Of a stretch of DNA of 64,000 nt, positions 55,155-62,764 are shown piece by piece. The stretch spans positions 125,916 to 189,915 of the forward strand of contig NZ_KQ474106.1 of NCBI RefSeq assembly GCF_001401755.1, read 5' to 3'. A program made the translations under genes and the position numbers. Origin of the DNA: Aquimarina longa SW024. Its GTDB lineage: Bacteria; Bacteroidota; Bacteroidia; Flavobacteriales; Flavobacteriaceae. The notes below the pieces were generated by a model that was not told where the DNA came from, ran no database searches, and worked only from the letters and a program-made list of their open reading frames with translations. Every line of letters starts with the position of its first letter. Position 1 is the first letter of the stretch.

Positions 55155-55586
55155 CTATTCTGAATTACTATTTTTTGGTTCAGGGAATAAGTTTTTTAAA
55201 ACTATTAGATAAAAAACCAAAATAGATGTCGTTAGGGTACCACAAACAAAAATAAATTCTGTTTCAGATACTTTAAAAAAATTTATTTGTTCAAAACCAT
55301 GTAGTATTATAAAAACTCCAACAAAAATTGCCCAGACGGATGAAAACCAAAAAGCTTTTCTTGCATTATTTTCACGTAAAGTTCTTTCTGAATCTTCTTT
55401 TTTCTTTCGTAGTCTAAACTCTTCATGTCTTATCCATTCATCAATATTAGATAAATCCCCATCAAATAATTTATTCTGTTCTAAATTAGATGTAGCAGTA
55501 GTTGTAGTAGCAGAAGAGTCTGCCCAATTCGATTGGTTAAAAAAATCTTCGATAGATTTTTGATCAGACACGGCTTTTTTCTTCAA
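55155..55586 (-). CDS. two-TM protein, candidate toxin partner of the Panacea-domain protein
   Basis: A 143-residue protein: a hydrophilic N-terminal half (residues 1-75) with a Thr-rich stretch (SSATTTTATS, 24-33) and a charged helix (WIRHEEFRLRKKKEDSERTL), then transmembrane helices at about 79-97 (FWFSSVWAIFVGVFIILHG) and 109-130. It overlaps the upstream Panacea gene by 23 bases, which implies coupling. The small membrane protein, its charged helix and the partner fit the membrane-active toxin class found with Panacea antitoxins, but toxicity is inferred, not seen. Confidence 0.7.
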   Translation of the reverse strand: MKKKAVSDQKSIEDFFNQSNWADSSATTTTATSNLEQNKLFDGDLSNIDEWIRHEEFRLRKKKEDSERTLRENNARKAFWFSSVWAIFVGVFIILHGFEQINFFKVSETEFIFVCGTLTTSILVFYLIVLKNLFPEPKNSNSE

Positions 55587-56025
55587 TTAAATCTTTATAA
55601 TACTTTTTTATTTTAGACATGGAGATAGGCACGTTTCTACCTCCATTATAAGAAGTTTCCCAAGGAGTACCTTTTTCATGGGTTTTATCAGAAAGCTGAC
55701 TTCCCGAATAGTCTTTATAGTGTTTCCAGATGGTATTTAAAAAGTCTTTATCATCTTCTTTAATAACATTTTCTGAATATAAATCTAGAGTTTCTTGATC
55801 AACATAGCCACTCCCAAATCTCTTTATAACATGATATAACTCAGGAATAACTGTTCCATATTTCCAAGCTTGTATTTGGTTATTAAAAAGAGGTTTTTCT
55901 TTAAAGCCTAAATACCACCCATGTGCAATATAAGTAAGCTTTAGTAATTTCATAGGATCAATTCCTTCTCCTTCCTTTTTTGCTAATTTCACAAAGTATT
56001 CTGCTATATCAAAACAGTTATACAT
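55564..56025 (-). CDS. Panacea-domain (SocA-like, DUF4065) protein, predicted antitoxin
   Basis: A 153-residue protein of the Panacea/DUF4065 family, whose members neutralise many unrelated toxins. The hallmark is 'KLLKLTYIAHGWYLGFKEKPLF' (about residues 26-47), with the conserved 'QAWKYGTVIPELYHVIKRFG' at about 52-71 and, near the C terminus, 'ETSYNGGRNVPISMSKIKKYY'. A perfect -7 box lies 18 bases upstream, and the gene overlaps the two-TM gene by 23 bases. Known systems of this kind place the antitoxin first. Confidence 0.82.
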   Translation of the reverse strand: MYNCFDIAEYFVKLAKKEGEGIDPMKLLKLTYIAHGWYLGFKEKPLFNNQIQAWKYGTVIPELYHVIKRFGSGYVDQETLDLYSENVIKEDDKDFLNTIWKHYKDYSGSQLSDKTHEKGTPWETSYNGGRNVPISMSKIKKYYKDLIEEKSRV

Positions 56026-56042
56026 ATTATTTAATCTTTTTA

Positions 56043-56050
56043 CAAAGTTA
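56043..56050 (-). promoter_or_regulatory. -7 element of the Panacea operon
   Basis: TAACTTTG on the minus strand, a perfect TAnnTTTG match, with the ATG at 56025 only 18 bases on. There is no clear -33. Confidence 0.45.
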
Positions 56051-56173
56051 TTAAAATAAAATAATTATATACACTAATCTACTTACAACTTGTTTTTTAA
56101 TGGTCTCAAAAACAGTTATTTCATAAAATTACTTCTTTATTTTCTATATTTTTGAATATTTTATAAAATATAA

Positions 56174-57634
56174 TTATTCTACGTACAGCGTATCAGCTTT
56201 TATCTCTTTGGTTATCCATTCTTGTAATACTTTTACTCTAAGAGCATCTAAACTATCAGATACCTGAAACTTCCACTTTGGAAAAATAACTTTTACGGTA
56301 TCCACTTTTAAGAAATTGGATTTTAATACTTCTCCATATCCTAATTCTGCCAAATCAGGGAAACGTATTTTTGCATCTTTTGCGATACTACCATAAGACA
56401 ACACATCTGTAAGAGCCTTTTTATCAGATTCTTTAAGCTGTTTATTCAGCTCATCAATTTTGGTCTTTAAGTCTATAATCTGAGTGTTTAATGCTTCATT
56501 AGTATTCTGTAATCTATCTAATTCTGCAATCGCGCGATCATATGCTTTTGATACCTGATCTATTCCTCTTGCTTTATTACCTCTTACGGTGAGTTTAAAG
56601 TCACTAATATTATCATATTTTAAAATCTCATTCTGTAAATCACTAGCTGTAGCTTCTGTAATCTCTCCATCAAAAAACAATTTTATTGTCTTATTTTCAT
56701 AATCATATATTGGTTTCCTAAGGTATAGATTTTCGTTTGCTTCAATTTCATTAGCAAGAAAATTTTCATAAGCTCCCTGAGCTTGACTTTCATTAAGTGT
56801 TACTACAAATGTGTATATCGCAGGAATCATAACCAAAATCGCAACAAATGAAGCTAACTGCGCTGTACGTTTTCTCTTAGCAGAATTTGCATAACGAAGC
56901 ATTGGAAATTTTAACAGTTTTAGAACAAGAAAGGTTGCTAATGCAATAAAAATAGTATTAATTGTAAACAAATACATTGCTCCAATTGCATAATCATACT
57001 TACCAATAGCCAATCCAAAACCTACTGTACATAAAGGAGGCATTAAAGCTGTTGCAATTGCAACACCAAAAATTACACTCGCAATAGTTCCTTTTTTTGT
57101 TCTAGCAATTATTAATGCTAGTCCTCCAAAAAATGCAATTAATACATCTCTAATATCTGGTTTCGTTCTGGCTAAGAGTTCTGAGGATTCTTCTTTAAGT
57201 GGAAATATAAAGAAAAACAACCAAGCAGTAAGTACACTTAGCACCACCATAACTCCAAAATTAATCAATGATTTTTTTAAGGTATCAATATCATTAACAG
57301 CAATAGACATCCCCATACCTAATATAGGTCCCATTAATGGAGAAATTAACATCGCTCCTATAACTACTGGGATCGAATTCGCGTTAAGTCCTATAGAAGC
57401 TATAAATATAGAACATATTAAAATCCATGCAGTAGCGCCTTTAAAAGGAATATCTGCTTTTATCAATTCTATGGTACTTTCTCTGTCTGTATCTTCCCTA
57501 AAATCAAGTAATTCTTTTAAAAAAGATATTCCACTATTAAACAACCCTCTTGCATCTTTTTTTACTGCTTCTTTTTGTTGTTCTACTTTTTCTTCTTGGG
57601 TTTGTTCATTAGGGTTTTGAGTATTTTCTGCCAT
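56174..57634 (-). CDS. DUF389-family membrane protein
   Basis: A 486-residue membrane protein. Residues 68-290 hold the DUF389 membrane region, including 'IPVVIGAMLISPLMGPILGMGM' (about residues 88-109) and 'ATALMPPLCTVGFGLAIGKYDYA'. A soluble C-terminal region from about 300 carries a coiled coil with heptads around residues 365-405 (DRLQNTNEALNTQIIDLK) and ends in a beta-rich segment. The N terminus is Gln/Glu-rich and cytoplasmic. It lies 2 bases after ManC and is probably translated with it; the function of DUF389 is unknown. Confidence 0.85.
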   Translation of the reverse strand: MAENTQNPNEQTQEEKVEQQKEAVKKDARGLFNSGISFLKELLDFREDTDRESTIELIKADIPFKGATAWILICSIFIASIGLNANSIPVVIGAMLISPLMGPILGMGMSIAVNDIDTLKKSLINFGVMVVLSVLTAWLFFFIFPLKEESSELLARTKPDIRDVLIAFFGGLALIIARTKKGTIASVIFGVAIATALMPPLCTVGFGLAIGKYDYAIGAMYLFTINTIFIALATFLVLKLLKFPMLRYANSAKRKRTAQLASFVAILVMIPAIYTFVVTLNESQAQGAYENFLANEIEANENLYLRKPIYDYENKTIKLFFDGEITEATASDLQNEILKYDNISDFKLTVRGNKARGIDQVSKAYDRAIAELDRLQNTNEALNTQIIDLKTKIDELNKQLKESDKKALTDVLSYGSIAKDAKIRFPDLAELGYGEVLKSNFLKVDTVKVIFPKWKFQVSDSLDALRVKVLQEWITKEIKADTLYVE

Positions 57635-57636
57635 AG

Positions 57637-58716
57637 CTATCCGTATTGTTCTCCGTATGTTTCTTTTACTTTTTTAAGTACTTCTTTGATATCCTGTTCT
57701 TTCGTTTTAGGGTAAATCAAAAGCACCTCTTGCTTATCTACAATAATATAATCTTGTAACCCATCAACTACTACGACTTTATGATTCGAAGTTCGTATCA
57801 TATTACCTGATGCATCTTCTGACAACACTTTAGCATTAACAACAGCGTTATTGCTTTCTGTTTTATCTAATTTGTCATATAAAGATCCCCAAGTTCCTAG
57901 ATCGCTCCAATCAAAAGTAGCTGGTAATACATATATATTATCTGCTTTCTCTAAAATAGCATAATCGATTGATATATTTTCTGCTAAGGGGTAATTTATT
58001 TGTATAAAATCGTTTTCTTGTTCAGTATTATAGATGAGTGACCCTTTCTCAAATAATGTGGTCATTTCTTTTTGAAATTTTGAAAAAGCACTTACAATGC
58101 TCTCTACACTCCATATAAAAATTCCTGCATTCCATAGATAATTGCCTTCTGATATAAATCTTTTGGCAGTTTCATAATTTGGTTTTTCTGTAAATTGAGC
58201 TACCTTTTTATTAGCGATTGTAGACTCTTTATCATATTGAATATATCCATATCCTGTATTAGGAAATGTAGGCTGAACACCTAATGTCATCAAAATATCA
58301 TTCTCTGAGCATGCTTCAAAACAGTGTTGTAAGTTTACTACAAAAGCATTTTCGTCTTCGATCCAATGATCACTAGGAGCAACAACCATTACTGCATCTG
58401 GATTCTCTTTTTGTATCTTTAATGCTGCATATAGTATACATGGCGCTGTATTACGCATTGCAGGCTCAGTTACTATTTGATTTTCTTTTGCTTCTGGCAA
58501 TTGCCAAAAAACCAATTCCTTATATATCTCGTTAGTAAGTATAATTATATTTTCTTTAGGTACAATCTTGGCTAAACGCGAAAATGTACGCTGAATCAAC
58601 GTTTCTCCTGTACCTAACATATCATGGAATTGTTTTGGGTATTCGGTAGTACTCACTGGCCAAAACCTTGATCCTACTCCACCTGCCATCAATATTGCGT
58701 AATAATTTTTATTCAT
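57637..58716 (-). CDS. manC: mannose-1-phosphate guanylyltransferase
   Basis: Makes GDP-mannose from mannose-1-phosphate and GTP for glycan synthesis. I start at the ATG at 58716, two bases after the SprT stop; the longer reading starts at a TTG inside that gene. The nucleotidyltransferase signature is LMAGGVGSRFWPVSTTEYPKQ split around residues 9-29, with 'TEKPNYETAKRF' (about 177) and 'FDWSDLGTWGSLYD' (about 263) characteristic of GDP-mannose pyrophosphorylases. Its 359 residues fit the single-domain form. It shares an operon with a SprT-like gene and DUF389. Confidence 0.93.
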   Translation of the reverse strand: MNKNYYAILMAGGVGSRFWPVSTTEYPKQFHDMLGTGETLIQRTFSRLAKIVPKENIIILTNEIYKELVFWQLPEAKENQIVTEPAMRNTAPCILYAALKIQKENPDAVMVVAPSDHWIEDENAFVVNLQHCFEACSENDILMTLGVQPTFPNTGYGYIQYDKESTIANKKVAQFTEKPNYETAKRFISEGNYLWNAGIFIWSVESIVSAFSKFQKEMTTLFEKGSLIYNTEQENDFIQINYPLAENISIDYAILEKADNIYVLPATFDWSDLGTWGSLYDKLDKTESNNAVVNAKVLSEDASGNMIRTSNHKVVVVDGLQDYIIVDKQEVLLIYPKTKEQDIKEVLKKVKETYGEQYG

Positions 58717-58718
58717 AG

Positions 58719-59315
58719 TCAATTCAATAATTCTACTTCTGCATTGGGGTTAAAAAGGTAAACCTTACCTGTATCAAGCTCTACACACTCATATCGTTTT
58801 ACTCTTTTATTTCCTCTCTTAAAAACTTTTCCATTATACAATCGAAAAACACTTCCCAAAGGCAATTCAAAGATATAATTTTTATCATTAGCAGGGTCAT
58901 ATTGTTTTAATGCTAGTGCTAATTTTTCATCCGTATCACTACTAGCTCTAGGGTTTTTAAAATGATGTGCTATAACAGGCAATAATTTAGATGGGAAAAT
59001 CTCTGGATTAATATAGGGTAACATTAATTGTTGAAAGGTTCTTTTCCACTCTATCCCATGTGGTTTTATATAACGCCCATGGTTCTCAAAAGTAACCAAA
59101 TGTGCTATTTCATGAATTAAAGTAATCAAAAAACGATATACATTAAGAGATGCATTTACTGTAATCTGGTGTCTACCATCTGGCATTTTGCGATAATCTC
59201 CATGCCGTGTAACTCGCTCATTGACTATTTTTAGATGTACATTCCATTTTATAATTAAATCAAATGCTGGTTCTACAGCACGCTCAGGAATGTATCTAGC
59301 CAGTATTTCCTTCAT
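58719..59315 (-). CDS. SprT-like zinc metallopeptidase-fold protein
   Basis: I start at 59315 (198 residues): the longer frame from 59342 would run through the hairpin at 59331-59361. The zinc motif HEIAH is at residues 68-72 (LIHEIAHLVTF), the further ligand His follows within 'HGRYIKPHGIEWKRTFQQL', and the C-terminal beta-region has paired R-Y-E-C-V. SprT domains resemble the protease SPRTN, but bacterial roles are poorly known. It is first in the SprT-ManC-DUF389 operon. Confidence 0.85.
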   Translation of the reverse strand: MKEILARYIPERAVEPAFDLIIKWNVHLKIVNERVTRHGDYRKMPDGRHQITVNASLNVYRFLITLIHEIAHLVTFENHGRYIKPHGIEWKRTFQQLMLPYINPEIFPSKLLPVIAHHFKNPRASSDTDEKLALALKQYDPANDKNYIFELPLGSVFRLYNGKVFKRGNKRVKRYECVELDTGKVYLFNPNAEVELLN

Positions 59316-59330
59316 TAGCGCAAAATACAA

Positions 59331-59361
59331 AATTAAGTGCATCCTGTCGATGCACTTAATT
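59331..59361. terminator. hairpin between the VWA gene and the SprT operon
   Basis: AATTAAGTGCATC and GATGCACTTAATT are exact 13-base complements around a 5-base loop. It lies downstream of the VWA gene on the minus strand and upstream of the SprT start. A -7 match TAATTTTG (minus, 59328-59335) sits at its edge and may start the SprT operon. Confidence 0.75.
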
Positions 59362-59396
59362 CATTATTTTCTTTGCACTATGCTATTTTTTTAAGA

Positions 59397-60974
59397 CTAT
59401 TCCATTCCTACATAAGTCTCCATAAGTCTAGCAAATTCTGTTCTATACCCATTAGCATCATCTCCCTTATTACTCTTAGCCAAAGAGATCATATCTTTCG
59501 TATTTTGGTTTTTAAGATATTTTGATTCTCTAAGTTTCATACCAAACCATGCTACTGAAGCTGCAAATTTAAAATCTGTTGACGTTTCCTTTGTAGTTGC
59601 TTTATACAGATAAACTATTTCTTTACTTTCATTCTCTGTTAGTTTTTTATATCTAAATTTTACAGTAAGCACCTCATCTTCATTAGCTTCTATTTTATCG
59701 GTATTTGTATATTTCAACGGCGAAACTTTTTTAAGGTATTCGCTTTTTACTCCAACTGGTAGTATTTCATATAATGCTGTAACGGTATGACCACTACCTA
59801 ATTCGCCCGCATCTTTGGTATCATCTATAAAATCTTCATCTTGTAACAATCGATTTTCATAACCAATCAAACGATATGCTTGTACTATAGAGGGATTAAA
59901 CTCTACCTGAATTTTTACGTCTTTAGCAATTGTAAATAGCGTACCTCCAAACTCAGTCCCTAGAACTCTCTGAGCTTCTTGCATGGTATCTATATATGCA
60001 TGATTACCATTCCCTGCATCTGCCAAAGTCTCTAACTTACTATCTTTATAGTTACCCATTCCAAACCCTAAGCATGTTAGAAATATCCCTGTTTTTCTTT
60101 TTTCTTCAATTAAATCCTCCATTGCTCTATCACTAGTTAAACCTACATTAAAATCTCCATCAGTAGCTAAAATCACTCTATTATTGCCTTCTTTAATAAA
60201 ATTATCTTTTGCAATTTTATATGCCAGATCAATCCCTTCTCCCCCTGCTGTAGAACCTCCTGATGTAAGATTATCTAATGTTGCTATAATTTTCTCTTTT
60301 TTATCTCCACTAGTAGATTCTAAAACAACTCCTGCAGCACCTGCATATACCACAATAGATACTTTATCTTGTTTCCTTAGCTGTTTTACCAATAGTTTAA
60401 ATGCTTTTTTTAATAAAGGTAACTTATTCATTTTTCCCATAGAACCAGATACATCTACTAAAAACACTAGGTTAGAGGCTGGTATATTATCCGTTGATAT
60501 CTCTTTACCTTTTAGTCCTATTTTAACCAATTTTGTTTGCTCATTCCAAGGGGTATCTCCTGATTCTACATGGACAGCAAAAGGATCTTCACCTATAGGT
60601 TGCACATAATCATACTTAAAATAATTAATCATCTCTTCTATCTTAACAGCGTCTTTAGGGATCTTCTGTCCATTATTAATCATTCTCCGTATATTACTAT
60701 ATGATGCTTTATCTACATCTATCGAAAAAGTAGATAATGGTGCTAAGTGAGTTCTCTTAAAATCGTTTTCCGTAATCTCTTTATAATCTTCGGGATTTTG
60801 CGCTCCCTCTTCCAAAGCATCAATTGGTTGCTCTAAATCAGTACTTCTTTCTACAACAATCTCTTCATGATGATCCTTGTATTTGTTAGGGTATTGATTA
60901 CATGAACTTATTCCTAAAAATAATATACTCAGTAATGCTACTTCAATTTTTTTAATCATCTTTGTTTTCATCAT
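59397..60974 (-). CDS. von Willebrand factor A domain lipoprotein (YfbK-like)
   Basis: A 525-residue lipoprotein. The lipobox is GISSC with Cys25, so it is anchored on the membrane; a start at Met6 (60959) is also possible. Residues 85-150 form a YfbK-type N-terminal region, 165-340 the VWA domain with MIDAS D174-V-S-G-S178 and 'VILATDGDFNVGLTSD', and the remainder is the C-terminal DUF3520-like region. VWA domains bind metal and protein partners. A -7 match TAAGTTTG lies at 61002-61009 on the minus strand. It is divergent from the gene at 61105. Confidence 0.87.
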   Translation of the reverse strand: MMKTKMIKKIEVALLSILFLGISSCNQYPNKYKDHHEEIVVERSTDLEQPIDALEEGAQNPEDYKEITENDFKRTHLAPLSTFSIDVDKASYSNIRRMINNGQKIPKDAVKIEEMINYFKYDYVQPIGEDPFAVHVESGDTPWNEQTKLVKIGLKGKEISTDNIPASNLVFLVDVSGSMGKMNKLPLLKKAFKLLVKQLRKQDKVSIVVYAGAAGVVLESTSGDKKEKIIATLDNLTSGGSTAGGEGIDLAYKIAKDNFIKEGNNRVILATDGDFNVGLTSDRAMEDLIEEKRKTGIFLTCLGFGMGNYKDSKLETLADAGNGNHAYIDTMQEAQRVLGTEFGGTLFTIAKDVKIQVEFNPSIVQAYRLIGYENRLLQDEDFIDDTKDAGELGSGHTVTALYEILPVGVKSEYLKKVSPLKYTNTDKIEANEDEVLTVKFRYKKLTENESKEIVYLYKATTKETSTDFKFAASVAWFGMKLRESKYLKNQNTKDMISLAKSNKGDDANGYRTEFARLMETYVGME

Positions 60975-61050
60975 CTATAATTTTATTTTTTTAACTGAAA
61001 ACAAACTTAAAAACTAGTGTAATTTATCTATTGAAAAACACTTGTAAAGC

Positions 61051-61072
61051 GTTTGTAAAACATTTTACAAAA
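61051..61072. promoter_or_regulatory. palindrome in the divergent VWA/membrane protein promoter region
   Basis: TTTGTAAAA (61052-61060) and TTTTACAAA (61063-61071) are exact complements around CA. A third TTGTAAA half-site lies at about 61042. The palindrome lies upstream of both divergent genes, which fits an operator. Confidence 0.5.
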
Positions 61073-61104
61073 CACAAATTAATCATTATCAATATATTAA
61101 AATC

Positions 61105-62010
61105 ATAACTCCCGAAAACAAAATAGCATTCGATCTACTAAAAAAAGTAGTTACTCAGCAGTTTCTGAAAACAAATACCGCATCCAGTCATGCTATTTCT
61201 GATTGGAAAGGACAGGATATTGTATTGTTTCAGGAAGATTTACAGAAAACGGTAAACTCATCTATTAGTGAAAAATCTTTCTATAGCTATTTTAAAAACA
61301 CCTCCGATAAATTACCTAGAGTAGACATCCTTAATCTACTATCACAATATTGTGGATATATAAATTGGAATGATTTTAAAAATAATCATACTTCTACAAC
61401 ATCTATAAAGAAACCATTTACGATCTCTAAATGGTTTTGGATACTTCTTTTAGGTCTTGGAGTAGCTACTATAACATACATATCAATTCCTAATGAGAAT
61501 ACTTTTAGTTTTTGCTTTATTGACCAAGACAGAAACCAACCTATTACCAAAACTCCCATAGATATTATCATACTAAATAATAAAGAATCTCCTTCGTACT
61601 CAAAAAGCGATAGCACAGGTTGTTTTATCTGGAAAACAAAAGACGATTATATTCGTTTTATAATACAATCTCCTTATCATAGGACAGACACCATATACAG
61701 AATAGCTTCTTCTAATCGTTTTGAGAATTTACAAATCCAAACAGATGATTATGCTTTGATGCTTCATTACTATGCCAATGGAAAAGTAAATGATTGGAAA
61801 AAAAGAAGAAAAGAATTATCTAGGATAATTGCTAGTGATGCAACTATTTTTCAGGTACTACCACAACGATTAGGTATTGAGATATATACTAAAGATGAAT
61901 TTATCAATAAACTAACGACACCTACTAAAAGTTTAAAAAATATCGAAATCATAGAATCCAGAAAAATAAATGGGCAGATTGTTAAACTAAAATTCAGAAT
62001 AAAATCATGA
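61105..62010 (+). CDS. single-TM membrane protein with HTH-like N terminus and no canonical start codon
   Basis: The frame codes convincingly from about 61105: TPENKIAFDLLKKVVTQQFL, then DWKGQDIVLFQEDLQ and 'ISEKSFYSYFKN...LLSQYCGYINWNDF'. The frame is closed by a stop at 61045, and between it and 61225 there is no ATG, GTG or TTG; the expected Met lies at an ATA (61105). The first conventional start, TTG at 61225, would delete about 40 coding residues. A transmembrane helix follows at about residues 112-131 (WFWILLLGLGVATITYISI) and then a beta-rich periplasmic domain. It overlaps the next gene by 4 bases (ATGA). I recognise the N-terminal type as flavobacterial, with no known function. Confidence 0.6.
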   Translation: MTPENKIAFDLLKKVVTQQFLKTNTASSHAISDWKGQDIVLFQEDLQKTVNSSISEKSFYSYFKNTSDKLPRVDILNLLSQYCGYINWNDFKNNHTSTTSIKKPFTISKWFWILLLGLGVATITYISIPNENTFSFCFIDQDRNQPITKTPIDIIILNNKESPSYSKSDSTGCFIWKTKDDYIRFIIQSPYHRTDTIYRIASSNRFENLQIQTDDYALMLHYYANGKVNDWKKRRKELSRIIASDATIFQVLPQRLGIEIYTKDEFINKLTTPTKSLKNIEIIESRKINGQIVKLKFRIKS

Positions 62011-62456
62011 AAAAGTTTATATCCATTCTCCTATTTCTCCTCTCTTTTAGCTGTGCTAATAATATATCCAAAAAAACGGAAGCAAAAGCTTCTGATAATT
62101 TTGAAATTATAGAAAGAGAAAAAACTATTGTATCTGATACCGATGCTTATACCTTATTAATTACACAAAAACTACAGGAATATCTAGATAAAAAAATAGT
62201 AGCTAAGACAAATCCTAATTTTAACATTAACATAGAAAATACTACTCTTTTTTCTGTAACAGAAAACACTAAGCTTAACAGTGTTACTCTCATAGCTCCT
62301 TTTGAAACTGTTTCTGATTCTGTAAAGAAAGTTCTTACAAAAATTGTTTTAGAGCATAAAACGGACACGATACTTACATTCATTAAAACTTCGGAAATCA
62401 ACATCGAAGGAGAGCAACTTATTACCAAAAAAGTTTTTTTTGATACAATTAAATAA
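62007..62456 (+). CDS. lipoprotein, partner of the preceding membrane protein
   Basis: A 149-residue lipoprotein with lipobox LSFSC (Cys16), then a Lys/Ser-rich linker and a mature alpha-beta domain containing 'KLQEYLDKKIVAKTNPNFNI' and a symmetrical T-rich end. It starts inside the previous gene (ATGA), so the two are coupled. No family is recognised. Together with the upstream gene it may form an envelope sensor, which is speculation. Confidence 0.7.
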   Translation: MKKFISILLFLLSFSCANNISKKTEAKASDNFEIIEREKTIVSDTDAYTLLITQKLQEYLDKKIVAKTNPNFNINIENTTLFSVTENTKLNSVTLIAPFETVSDSVKKVLTKIVLEHKTDTILTFIKTSEINIEGEQLITKKVFFDTIK

Positions 62457-62764
62457 CTCTATACCAGTTATACTTTAAATTCGTTATGAAAAAAAATCAA
62501 CTATTTTTTGTTTGTACGAAGAAGAAAAATTAAATATAGCTAAAGTATAGATGGTATTAGAATCACTTTTTATATCATACTATTTTCAAACTTTTATATA
62601 TTTCTTAATTCTTAGTAAGCTTGTTTAGAACAAAACTTGGTGACACACTTTATTGAACACTCCCCATTCTTTGTTCCTTATTCCCTGTAACAAATTCGTT
62701 CCTCCTAGCTTCTGGGAGAGGTACAACTAATACTGGGAAAGGGTAAAACAGTTCTGGAAGAGTA
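62457..62764. other. intergenic stretch with a degenerate 21-bp repeat
   Basis: No gene. At 62711, 62732 and 62753 three related units (TCTGGGAGAGGTA, ACTGGGAAAGGGTA, TCTGGAAGAGTA) recur with a 21-base period next to the stop of the M48-like gene. The first unit is also one arm of a short hairpin with CCTCCTAG (62701-62708). The block is GC-richer than its surroundings and may be a REP-like remnant. Confidence 0.45.
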
